Assembly: GCA_020636955.1 (NCBI GenBank)
Contig: JACJWY010000012.1
Coordinates: forward strand, 21,683 to 85,682
DNA: 64,000 nucleotides
Source of the DNA: Thermoleophilales bacterium
GTDB lineage: Bacteria; Actinomycetota; Thermoleophilia; Solirubrobacterales; 70-9
Direction: 5' to 3'
Below are positions 1 through 7,338 of the stretch, one piece after another. Position 1 is the first letter of the stretch, and each line of letters begins with the position of its first letter. The notes below the pieces were generated by a model. That model saw nothing but the letters and a program-made list of their open reading frames with translations. It was not told the origin of the DNA and did not search any database. A program made the translations under genes and the position numbers.

Positions 1-786
1 GCGGCCACCGGCGATCACCAGAAAGTCAACTTCGGCCTGGTTTTCCCCGTAGGTGAACCTGACCGAAGAACCCGTGTCTTCGACGTTCTCGACCGCAGTG
101 CCGGTCGAGATCTCGATTCCCTGCTTCTTGAAAGTGCGCTCCACGACCCGGACCACATCCTTGTCCTCGGCCGGGAGGATCTGGTCGAGCATCTCGACCA
201 AAAGCACTTCGGTGCCGTAACGAATGTAGGCGGAAGCGATCTCCGAACCCGACGCACCCGCCCCGACCACCGCGATCTTCTCCGGCTGCTCACCCAAAGA
301 CCAGGCACCCCAGGTGTCAAGCACCCGATCGGAAAACTCCACCCCCGGAATCGCCTGGGCGACCGAACCGGTCGCGAGGATCACCTTCCCGGCCGCGTAA
401 ACCGTGCCGCCAACCTCGACGTCACCATCCGCGGTCAGGCTGCCCTCACCCTCGATGAAAGCGATCTTGTTCTTGTCGAAAAGACCCTTCACCCCGCCCG
501 AAAGGCTCGCCGAAACATCGGTGCGGCGCTGACCGAGCGCTTCCCAGTCAAGCTCGGCACCGGAAACCCTCACCCCGATACCGGCCGAATTCTTCGCTTC
601 GTCCAAAACCTCCGCGGTATGGAGCATCGTTTTCGCGGGAATGCACGCATAGTTCAAACAACGGCCACCGGCCTTGTCGGACTCAACCACCGCAGTGGAC
701 TTGCCGAGCTGGGCGGCACGGATCGCGGCCACATAACCACCCGGACCCGCACCAACAACGATTACGTCAAAAGAGGTCTCAGCCAT
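1..786 (-). CDS. lpdA: Dihydrolipoyl dehydrogenase, 3' end cut by window edge
   Basis: FAD-dependent disulfide oxidoreductase, the E3 component that reoxidises dihydrolipoamide of 2-oxoacid dehydrogenase complexes or the glycine cleavage system. About 262 N-terminal residues are in the window; the C-terminal dimerisation part lies beyond base 1. Visible: the FAD-binding GAGPGG loop at residues 12-17, the redox-active disulfide in GRCLNYACIPAK (C43 and C48, the CxxxxC spacing of the family), and the NAD-binding VVGAGASGSEIA motif near residue 180. The start ATG is at 786 and reads MAETSFDVIVVGAG. Which complex it serves cannot be told from here. Other members of the family (mercuric or mycothione reductase) are less likely because the disulfide context is E3-like. 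Confidence 0.9.
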   Translation of the reverse strand, partial: MAETSFDVIVVGAGPGGYVAAIRAAQLGKSTAVVESDKAGGRCLNYACIPAKTMLHTAEVLDEAKNSAGIGVRVSGAELDWEALGQRRTDVSASLSGGVKGLFDKNKIAFIEGEGSLTADGDVEVGGTVYAAGKVILATGSVAQAIPGVEFSDRVLDTWGAWSLGEQPEKIAVVGAGASGSEIASAYIRYGTEVLLVEMLDQILPAEDKDVVRVVERTFKKQGIEISTGTAVENVEDTGSSVRFTYGENQAEVDFLVIAGGR

Positions 787-887
787 TGACCGAGCTTATA
801 TAACTCAAGACCCCCGCAGGCCAGGCAATCGCGGTCGCCCAGTGAGCCAATCACTGACTTCTGACGAGCGGAGTCGACTCGGATTAC

Positions 888-1796
888 TTACCCCTCGTCG
901 GGAGCGTACGGGCTCTGGTACTTGAAGCCCCGCTCGAAGAAGCCGCCCTCGAGGTCGGTCGGCTGGTCGCCGAACATCGCGATGATCCTGTATCCGCGGC
1001 GCTTCACGATCTCGGCCCGTTCGGAATTCTTCACGGTCGCCGTGTCGTCGGTGATGTGAGGCTTCAGGTAGACGCCCGCGAGCGTGGTGTATCCGATGTC
1101 CTTCAGGTTCTGTTCGGTGATTTCGCGGAGGCTGGGAATTTCCGGGCGGGCGGTGATGATGAATGCGGCGACACCGCGGTTCTTCGCGAGCTTGTAGACC
1201 TTGTACATCTGCCTGAGCCGGGTCTGGGTTCCCGTGGCCAGGTTGGCACCAGCCTGGGCGTTGTCGTAAACCACGCGGTCGGAACCGTAGGCAAAGCTCG
1301 AGGCGACGGTCTCGTCCATGTCCATGGCGATCGCCAGGCGCTTCATTTTGGCGCAGGCCTTGCGGGTGATCTTCTTCACCTTCCTGACCGGCTTGAAGAT
1401 GTTTTTGTCCGGGAGCAGGACGGCGGGTTGCCCGTCGGGTCCCGGCTCTGGCGCCGAGACGATTCGGTCGGGCTGCTGATGCTTCGGAACGTTGACCGGG
1501 ATGCTGTAATCGGCGTTCGGGTTCACGCCCGGATCCTTCTTGCCGATCCGGTAGCCGGCCTTGCGGCAGGCGCGAACCTTGCCCAGCGTCGGCTGGGTCC
1601 TCCTGATGATCCAGCGTCGGGCCGATCGTGCGACGGTCGCGAGGTCATTTGCGTACTTGCCGGAGTCGAAGTATTCCTTGCGCTGCTGCGGCGTGTAGTC
1701 GGCGGCCGAGGCGGACGGGGCCAGGGCCAGGCCGAGCGCGAGGCAAAGGGTCAGGGCAGTGATTATCGACCGGAAACCGGCAGGCAAGTTCTCCAT
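888..1796 (-). CDS. Secreted HAD-family acid phosphatase-like protein
   Basis: 302 residues. An N-terminal signal peptide ends near SASAAD (residue 32), so the protein is probably exported. HAD motif I is DMDET with the nucleophile and acid pair D159/D161; a threonine in IITARPE fits motif II and GDQPTD near the C terminus fits motif IV. This arrangement resembles the class B / plant-type acid phosphatase family (HAD subfamily III). A phosphomonoesterase role outside the membrane is inferred; the substrate is unknown. It stands alone: about 100 bp separate it from lpdA and it is not overlapped by the next gene upstream. Confidence 0.75.
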   Translation of the reverse strand: MENLPAGFRSIITALTLCLALGLALAPSASAADYTPQQRKEYFDSGKYANDLATVARSARRWIIRRTQPTLGKVRACRKAGYRIGKKDPGVNPNADYSIPVNVPKHQQPDRIVSAPEPGPDGQPAVLLPDKNIFKPVRKVKKITRKACAKMKRLAIAMDMDETVASSFAYGSDRVVYDNAQAGANLATGTQTRLRQMYKVYKLAKNRGVAAFIITARPEIPSLREITEQNLKDIGYTTLAGVYLKPHITDDTATVKNSERAEIVKRRGYRIIAMFGDQPTDLEGGFFERGFKYQSPYAPDEG

Positions 1797-1875
1797 GACC
1801 AGAAAACTATCCGGGAAGCCGATAGTTGCGGTTAGTGACCGGTGAAATCGTTCGGAGACCGGTTGCGTTCGGGGC

Positions 1876-2409
1876 TCATGAGCCGGGACGTTCGGGCATC
1901 TGGATCCGTGCCATCGCCTTGACCATGAACCAGAAGAGCACCGAAAGTCCGGCGGTGAGGATCAGGGTGCTGACGATCTGAAGCAGCGTTGGCGCGGTGA
2001 CCAGCCCGAGCACTCCGGCCATGATCAGGAGCACTAGGAGCATCTGGAAACCGAGCACCGCCCAGTACTTCGCCTTCCACATTCCCCAGGCCATGGCGCT
2101 TATGACCAGGGCGAAGAATCCCCACTGGAACACGTTGACGCTGCGACCTCCGGCGTCGGCCCCGGTGACCAGGGCGTAGAGGCAGGAACCCCAGAGAATC
2201 AGGGCGACCACGGCCGAAAGAATCGCTCCCACCGTCACGACCAGCGGTCGCTCGCCTTCGGTCAGCGGCTGGAGCTCGTCCCGGACAGCCTGGTTTTTGA
2301 CCTCCGACTTGGCGTAGCCGGCCTTCATCGCGTCGGCGCCGGTCCGCCTGTCGCGCTCGGGGTCCCGGGCCTTGCGCCGGACCGGCTGCCTCGGTGCCTG
2401 ATCAGCCAC
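1876..2409 (-). CDS. Four-helix membrane protein downstream of thiE
   Basis: A protein of about 177 residues with a basic, polar N-terminal part (1-60) followed by four hydrophobic segments (near PLVVTVGAILSAVVALILWG, FQWGFFALVISAMAWGMW, VLGFQMLLVLLIMAGVLGLV and a last one before the C terminus). The GTG at 2409 is chosen because it overlaps the end of thiE and follows a GAGG-like sequence inside thiE; an ATG at 2328 (MKAGYAKSEV) is the alternative and would give about 150 residues. No family is recognised. Overlap with thiE suggests co-transcription, but nothing in it ties it to thiamine. Confidence 0.6.
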   Translation of the reverse strand: MADQAPRQPVRRKARDPERDRRTGADAMKAGYAKSEVKNQAVRDELQPLTEGERPLVVTVGAILSAVVALILWGSCLYALVTGADAGGRSVNVFQWGFFALVISAMAWGMWKAKYWAVLGFQMLLVLLIMAGVLGLVTAPTLLQIVSTLILTAGLSVLFWFMVKAMARIQMPERPGS

Positions 2410-3106
2410 CGGGCAGCACCTCGGCTCCGACCGCGGCAAAGCTGCGTCTGAGGCTTGCCGCCACGGCCGTCGGGTCGTCCGCATCGCGGATCGCCCGGAC
2501 CACGCAGATCCTCCGGGCGCCCGCCTCGAGCACCTCGACCACGTTCCCGGGATCGATTCCGCCAATCGCGAAGAAGGGGAGGGTGGCTGTGGTGGCGGCA
2601 TGCCGGATCAGTTCAAGCCCGACTGCCGGTCGTCCGGCCTTGGTCGGGGTTTCGCGGATCGGGCCGACACTGATGTGATCGATCCGGGTCCCGTCTTTCA
2701 CGGTCTTGTGGGCGGCGGCAATCTGCTCCTCCGAGTGGGTGGAGAGGCCCAGCAGATGATTCGGGCCGATGATTTCGCGGGCCTCGGCAACCGACATGTC
2801 CTCCTGGCCGATGTGGACCCCGTCTGCCCGCACCGACATCGCCAGTTCGGGGTCGTCGTTCAGCATGAACGGAACCCCGTAGGTGTCGCAGACCCGCCGG
2901 AAGGTGTCGGCTGCCCTTTCGATCACCCGGGTCCCGGCCTCCTTTTCCCGAAGCTGGACCATGTCGACCCCGCCGTCGAGGGCCGCCTTCAAGAGCGGCT
3001 CGGGATCCTCCCCGCCCGGGGTCGCATCGCAGACGAAGTAGAGCCGGGCGGTCCGCAGGCGTTCCCGGCGGAGGTTCCCCGGCCCGGATTCGGGTTCGAA
3101 GCTCAT
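2402..3106 (-). CDS. thiE: Thiamine phosphate synthase
   Basis: Joins hydroxymethylpyrimidine diphosphate and thiazole phosphate to give thiamine phosphate in the cytoplasm. 234 residues, a normal length for this TIM-barrel family. Visible family motifs are MVQLREKEA (pyrophosphate and Mg site), the NDDPELA segment, GVHIGQEDM, and VGPIRETPTKAG, followed by AIGGIDPGNV. The start ATG at 3106 (MSFEPESGPGN) is preferred; an upstream frame continues to 3202 but would run into the opposing riboswitch. The gene is divergent from thiO; only the thiO side carries a visible TPP riboswitch, so thiE control may differ. Confidence 0.92.
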   Translation of the reverse strand: MSFEPESGPGNLRRERLRTARLYFVCDATPGGEDPEPLLKAALDGGVDMVQLREKEAGTRVIERAADTFRRVCDTYGVPFMLNDDPELAMSVRADGVHIGQEDMSVAEAREIIGPNHLLGLSTHSEEQIAAAHKTVKDGTRIDHISVGPIRETPTKAGRPAVGLELIRHAATTATLPFFAIGGIDPGNVVEVLEAGARRICVVRAIRDADDPTAVAASLRRSFAAVGAEVLPGG

Positions 3107-3152
3107 GGCTCTGAGGATAGAGGCAGCAAGCCGGGGGCCGCTAGCATGGAAG

Positions 3153-3243
3153 CACCTGCGGGAGCCCGATGTCCCGGGCTGAGAGGGTGGCGACGAAGCC
3201 ACCGACCGCCTGAACCTGATCCGGGTAATTCCGGCGGCAGGGA
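3153..3243 (+). promoter_or_regulatory. TPP riboswitch (THI element) ahead of thiO
   Basis: Contains the classic THI-box core: GGGCTGAGAGGGTGG followed by CTGAACCTGATCCGGGTAAT, flanked by a P1 stem CCTGC (3155-3159) pairing with GCAGG (3237-3241). It lies 26 nt upstream of the thiO ATG at 3270. There is no room for a separate terminator hairpin and U-tract between aptamer and start, so control of ribosome access to the GGCGGGA-like site at about 3259-3265 is the likely mechanism (inference). Confidence 0.93.
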
Positions 3244-3269
3244 TGGGCAGCGGCTCCGGCGGGACTTAC

Positions 3270-4418
3270 ATGAACCGGGTCAAAGCAAGAGAAGCAAGCG
3301 GTGTGATCGTGGTCGGGGCAGGCTTGATCGGGCTTGCCTGCGCCTGGGAGCTGGCCGGGACCGGAGCGAAGGTGACCGTCGTTGAACGCGAAGAGCCGGG
3401 CTGCGGGGCGACCCGGGTAGCGGCCGGAATGCTTGCCCCGATCGGCGAGCTTGACTTCGGTGAGCCGGAGCTGCTCGAACTGAACCTCCGCTCCCGCCGG
3501 CTCTACCCGGACTTTGTCGCCACGCTCGAGGCAGCGACCGGACTCGACACCGGATATCGCCACACCGGTGCTCTGCATGTGGCTCTGGACCGGGACGAAG
3601 CGGGGGAGCTCAGGCGCATCATGGAGCTTCAGCATTCATACGGGCTCGACCCGAAATGGCTGGGACCGATGGCCGCTCGCGAACTCGAGGCCGGGATTAG
3701 CCCGTCACTGGCCGGGGCCGTGCTGGTCGAGGAGGACGCGGTGGTTGATCCCCGGGCCCTGACCGCGGCCCTGCGCGCCGGCCTTGAAGACCGCGGCGTG
3801 CGGATAGTGACCGGCGAGGTCACGGGCCTGGTTCGGGATCCGGCCGGAAAGGTGACCGGTACCGAGACGACGCGCGGCCGGTTCGACGCCGACCTGGTGG
3901 TTGCCGCGCCGGGTGCGTTCGCCGGGATCGCGAACTGGCTGCCGGACGAGATCCGGCCCCCGGTTCGCCCGGTCAAGGGCCAGACCGTGGAACTCCGTGG
4001 TGACGTGGACGAGCCGGTCTGCGAGCGGATTCTGGGTTCGGAACGGGTCTACATCGCTCCCCGCCCCGACGGCCGGGTAATTCTCGGCGCCACCTCCGAA
4101 GAGATGGGCTTCGACACCCGGGTCACGGGGGGCGGCGTTCACGAGCTTCTCCGTGAGGCCTATCGCCTGCTGCCCGATGTTGCCGAGATGGAGTTCGTCG
4201 GCGCGATCGCCGGCCTGAGGCCTGGCACCCCGGACAACCTTCCGCTGATCGGCCCGACCGCCATCGAGGGGCTGATCCTCGCGACCGGGCACTACCGAAA
4301 CGGCATCCTGCTGGCCCCTTTGACCGCGAAGGCAGTCGGTGAGCTTGCGGTCGGCGGGGAACCAGAGTGGCTTCTCGCTTCCAGCCCGGCCCGCTTCGAA
4401 CATCAGGAGGCACGCTAG
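3270..4418 (+). CDS. thiO: Glycine oxidase ThiO
   Basis: FAD-dependent glycine oxidase that supplies dehydroglycine for thiazole formation. 382 residues, D-amino acid oxidase fold: N-terminal VIVVGAGLIGLACAWEL dinucleotide loop, ATRVAAGMLAPIGE, and a C-terminal GLRPGTPDNLPLIGPT followed by the ATGHYRNGILLAPLTA signature of ThiO. The ATG at 3270 is chosen because it has a purine-rich site GGCGGGA upstream, whereas the in-frame ATG at 3243 lies inside the end of the riboswitch. It ends TAG directly abutting the ATG of the thiS-thiG fusion, so both are under the TPP riboswitch. Confidence 0.9.
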   Translation: MNRVKAREASGVIVVGAGLIGLACAWELAGTGAKVTVVEREEPGCGATRVAAGMLAPIGELDFGEPELLELNLRSRRLYPDFVATLEAATGLDTGYRHTGALHVALDRDEAGELRRIMELQHSYGLDPKWLGPMAARELEAGISPSLAGAVLVEEDAVVDPRALTAALRAGLEDRGVRIVTGEVTGLVRDPAGKVTGTETTRGRFDADLVVAAPGAFAGIANWLPDEIRPPVRPVKGQTVELRGDVDEPVCERILGSERVYIAPRPDGRVILGATSEEMGFDTRVTGGGVHELLREAYRLLPDVAEMEFVGAIAGLRPGTPDNLPLIGPTAIEGLILATGHYRNGILLAPLTAKAVGELAVGGEPEWLLASSPARFEHQEAR

Positions 4419-5417
4419 ATGCGGATCGAGCTGAACGGCGAACCGACCGAGATCGCGGATGGAGCGACGATCGTTGAAGTGATCGAACTGGTTGCCGGGG
4501 ACCGGATCCCCGAAGACCGGCGCGGGGTGGCGGTCGCCCTGCGGGGGGAGGTGGTTCCCCGATCCGAATGGAGCGCGACATCGCCGGTCGAAGGCGACTC
4601 GATCGAGGTTGTGGCCGCGATACAAGGCGGCTCCGGCGAGGTCGGCCTCGACCCGTGGGATCTCGGCGGCCGGTCCTGGAACTCGAGACTGATCGCCGGC
4701 AGCGGCGGCTTCCGCTCGCTCGAAGCGATGGAGAGTGCGCTCGCGCTTTCCGGGACGGAGATCATCACGGTTGCCCTGCGCCGGCTCGATCCCTCGGCCC
4801 AGGGCTCGGTCATGGACGTGATCGGGAAGCTGAACCTGTTCATCCTGCCCAACACGGCAGGCTGCTACACCGCCCGGGACGCGGTCCGCACCGCGAAGCT
4901 GGCCCGCGAAGCTTTCGGCACCGAGTGGGTCAAGCTCGAGGTGATCGGCGATGACCGCACCCTTCTGCCCGATGCGCCGGAGCTGCTGAGGGCGGCCGAG
5001 GAGCTGGTCGGTGACGGCTTCATCGTCCTGCCCTACACCAACGACGATCCCGTCCTTGCTGCCCGGCTGGAGGCTGCCGGCTGCGCGGCGGTGATGCCTC
5101 TCGGCGGCCCGATCGGCTCCGGGGCGGGGATCCGCAATCCGTACAACATCTCGATCATCGTCGAGAACGCCAAGGTGCCGGTGATCCTCGACGCCGGGAT
5201 CGGCACCGCCTCGGATGCGACCCTGGCGATGGAACTCGGCTGTGACGCAGTCCTCCTCGCCAGTGCCGTCTCCAGGGCCGAAGACCCCGACCTGATGGCA
5301 ACGGCAATGAAGCACGCCGTGGCAGCCGGTCGGGCCGCCCGCCAGGCAGGCCGAATCCCCAAACGCCTCTACGCCGAAGCAAGCACCCCGGAAGAAGGCC
5401 TACCCGGAATGGGGTAA
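4419..5417 (+). CDS. thiG: ThiS-ThiG fusion: sulfur carrier and thiazole synthase
   Basis: 332 residues. Residues 1-71 are a ThiS ubiquitin-like sulfur carrier that ends in the diagnostic di-glycine (AAIQGG, G70-G71). Residues from about 78 to the end are thiazole synthase ThiG, a TIM barrel with the Schiff-base lysine in WVKLEVIGD and the phosphate-binding GGPIGSGAGIRNP. The product is thiazole phosphate carboxylate. AGGAGG at 4405-4410 is a strong ribosome binding site. ThiS normally needs a free C-terminal glycine for adenylation by ThiF, so here the di-glycine is internal. Similar fusions are known (PRK11840-type), so this is a fused gene rather than an error. No thiF, thiC or thiD is seen in the window. 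Confidence 0.9.
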   Translation: MRIELNGEPTEIADGATIVEVIELVAGDRIPEDRRGVAVALRGEVVPRSEWSATSPVEGDSIEVVAAIQGGSGEVGLDPWDLGGRSWNSRLIAGSGGFRSLEAMESALALSGTEIITVALRRLDPSAQGSVMDVIGKLNLFILPNTAGCYTARDAVRTAKLAREAFGTEWVKLEVIGDDRTLLPDAPELLRAAEELVGDGFIVLPYTNDDPVLAARLEAAGCAAVMPLGGPIGSGAGIRNPYNISIIVENAKVPVILDAGIGTASDATLAMELGCDAVLLASAVSRAEDPDLMATAMKHAVAAGRAARQAGRIPKRLYAEASTPEEGLPGMG

Positions 5418-5441
5418 ATCGTCAAAGCGAAACGTCGGGGC

Positions 5442-5523
5442 GGACGGGGCCGTGGGGCATCCCCGCGGAACTCCCGCAGAAGCGAAGCGAATGCGGCCGC
5501 GGGGATGCCCCACGGCCCCGTCC
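5442..5523. repeat. Long perfect inverted repeat between thiSG and tRNA-Lys
   Basis: Two perfectly complementary 27-nt arms (5442-5468 and 5497-5523) beginning GGACGGGGCC are separated by 28 nt. An inner CCGCA (5474-5478) can also pair with TGCGG (5492-5496), leaving a small AAGCGAAGCGA loop. It lies between convergent genes and could act as a bidirectional terminator, but no T-run follows on either side. The arm length is unusual for a terminator and suggests a palindromic repeat element. Confidence 0.8.
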
Positions 5524-5540
5524 CAACCACACACGAAGAG

Positions 5541-5614
5541 TGCCCCCTCTGGGATTCGAACCCAGGACTCACAGGTTAAAAGCCTGCAGCTCTAACCAAC
5601 TGAGCTAAGGGGGC
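5541..5614 (-). tRNA. tRNA-Lys (anticodon TTT)
   Basis: A full cloverleaf of 74 nt on the minus strand: acceptor GCCCCCT pairs with AGGGGGC, D-arm GCTC..GAGC, anticodon stem CAGG/CCTG with loop CTTTTAA giving anticodon TTT, T-arm with GTTCGAATC, discriminator A. CCA is not encoded. Confidence 0.95.
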
Positions 5615-5639
5615 CCGCGAATCCTAGTAACTTGCGCGC

Positions 5640-7259
5640 GTGCCTCGGATCTTTCGCTTTTTTCTGCTCGTCCTGCTCATCTCGACCGCGGTCGCCGCGC
5701 CCGCCCGGGCCGGCACGATCGTCGCCGACTCCGGCTTCCGGCCGGGGACGAACGGCTTTTCGTTCGCCAACTACGGTGCCGATGAGGGTTACAGGAACCT
5801 TGATGCTGCCGAGGTCCAGAAGATCTACGGGCGGGCAGCCTGCCTGACCGGCAAGGGTGCGACCTGCGTGCTCAGCCCGGGGGTTCGCAACTGGATGAAG
5901 ACGACAAACGACGCGATGAGCGGTGGTCATTGCTACGGCTTCTCGGCCCTGACCCAACTGATCTACAAGAACCAGCTTTCCCGCTTCGGCTACAAGTCGA
6001 TCTCGGCCTTCGGCGGCACCGACCCCTTTGGACTCACCATCGTCGGCAACGACCGTCTGCAGCGTTCGATCGCCCGGGCCTTTACCTACCAGTTGCTGCC
6101 GTCCGTCAATTCACAGGCGACCATGGGAACGCCCGACAAGGTGCTGCAGTATCTGATCGACCACCTCGGGGATGGCTCGCAGCAGTCCTGGAATCTTCTC
6201 ATTTTCCAGTGGGGTTTCCAGGCGGGCCATGCGATCACGCCCTATGCCGTCGAAGACTTGGGCGAAGGGATCTACGACATCCACGTATACGACAACAACT
6301 GGCCGAATGACGACAGCCGCCGGCTGGTCGTGAACACGAACACGAACACATGGAGCTACTACGCCTCGACCCAGCCGGGGATTCCAGCCGCTGAGTACAA
6401 AGGCAACGCCAAGTCGGGAACACTCTTCCTGCGGCCGAACACACCCGCACTCGGCATCCAGCCCTGCCCCTACTGCGTCGGCCGCCAGGCTGCGAATTCG
6501 AAATACAACCAGGTCACTCTCTCTTACACCGCCGACCAGCACGCGAGGTTGCTGATCACCGATCCGAAGGGGCGCCAGACCGGGTTCAGGAACGGCAAGC
6601 CGGTCAACGGGATTCCCGGTGCGAAGGTGATCCCTCAGGCAACATCACCGATCACCTTCGCCGCGGACGGGGCGATCGAAAACATCGCCGATGATCCGGA
6701 GCCCGTTTACCTGATTCCCAAAAACCTGAAGCTCCGGATCCGGATCGACGGGCGCCACATGACGGTGACCGATCGCGAATCTCTTGGTGTGGTCGGACCG
6801 ACCTTTGATTCAACCGTCGAAAACCTGAAGATGGGGCCGGGCAAGGTCGCCTTCGCAACTCTCTCGCCGAAGGCAAAGACCCTCTCGATCACCGGCGCGA
6901 AGGGCGAGTCCTCGCCACGAGCCACTTTCGGGGCACAGAGCAAGCGGGCTGCCTACCGGATCAAGGTGAGTGCGATCGGTGCAGCGCCGCAGTCGACTTT
7001 CTTCTTCGCCAAGAAGCCCAGGTACGGGCTGCTCAGGATCGGCAAGAAGGCGACCGGACCGCAGGCCTGGAAGGTGGCGATCAACAAGTTCGACGCCCAG
7101 GGCAACCAGAGCCAGTTCGTCCGCAACTACGTGCTGCGAGGCAATCAGGTCGCCTTCCTCTACTACGGTCCGCTCGCCGTCGGAAAGCGCGCCTATGTGG
7201 TGATCGCCTCGGCCAACGGCAACAAGGTCCGCCTGCTCAAACTCAACAAGACCGACTGA
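5640..7259 (+). CDS. Secreted cysteine-protease-like protein
   Basis: 539 residues starting at a GTG; a signal peptide ends near APARAG (residue 25). The central part has a papain-like arrangement: GGHCYGFSALTQLIY (candidate nucleophile Cys near residue 99), GHAITPYAVEDLG (candidate His near 201) and HVYDNNWP (candidate Asp/Asn). The C-terminal 250 residues look like beta-rich repeats with no recognised family. Protease or transamidase activity is inferred from these motifs only. It reads away from tRNA-Lys and converges on purH; a weak GC-rich hairpin lies between. Confidence 0.6.
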   Translation: MPRIFRFFLLVLLISTAVAAPARAGTIVADSGFRPGTNGFSFANYGADEGYRNLDAAEVQKIYGRAACLTGKGATCVLSPGVRNWMKTTNDAMSGGHCYGFSALTQLIYKNQLSRFGYKSISAFGGTDPFGLTIVGNDRLQRSIARAFTYQLLPSVNSQATMGTPDKVLQYLIDHLGDGSQQSWNLLIFQWGFQAGHAITPYAVEDLGEGIYDIHVYDNNWPNDDSRRLVVNTNTNTWSYYASTQPGIPAAEYKGNAKSGTLFLRPNTPALGIQPCPYCVGRQAANSKYNQVTLSYTADQHARLLITDPKGRQTGFRNGKPVNGIPGAKVIPQATSPITFAADGAIENIADDPEPVYLIPKNLKLRIRIDGRHMTVTDRESLGVVGPTFDSTVENLKMGPGKVAFATLSPKAKTLSITGAKGESSPRATFGAQSKRAAYRIKVSAIGAAPQSTFFFAKKPRYGLLRIGKKATGPQAWKVAINKFDAQGNQSQFVRNYVLRGNQVAFLYYGPLAVGKRAYVVIASANGNKVRLLKLNKTD

Positions 7260-7260
7260 G

Positions 7261-7293
7261 CCGGCCCATCCGTCAATTGTTTCTGTGGGCCGG
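7261..7293. terminator. Weak bidirectional hairpin between convergent genes
   Basis: CCGGCCCA (7261-7268) and TGGGCCGG (7286-7293) are complementary 8-nt arms with a 17-nt loop located immediately after the stop codon of the upstream gene and before the purH stop. It has no clear T-run; terminator role is inferred from position. Confidence 0.4.
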
Positions 7294-7338
7294 CGGGTGA
7301 GACATGGAGGGCGGGTCGGACCCCGCCCGACTTGCAGT

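Noticed and set aside
1873..1884. 12-bp palindrome GGCTCATGAGCC at the end of the membrane protein gene
   Set aside because: No loop, so it cannot form a normal hairpin, and it spans the stop codon; chance in GC-rich DNA is sufficient.
3243..3269. Upstream ATG at 3243 as thiO start
   Set aside because: It lies within the 3' end of the TPP aptamer and lacks a ribosome binding site; the ATG at 3270 fits better.
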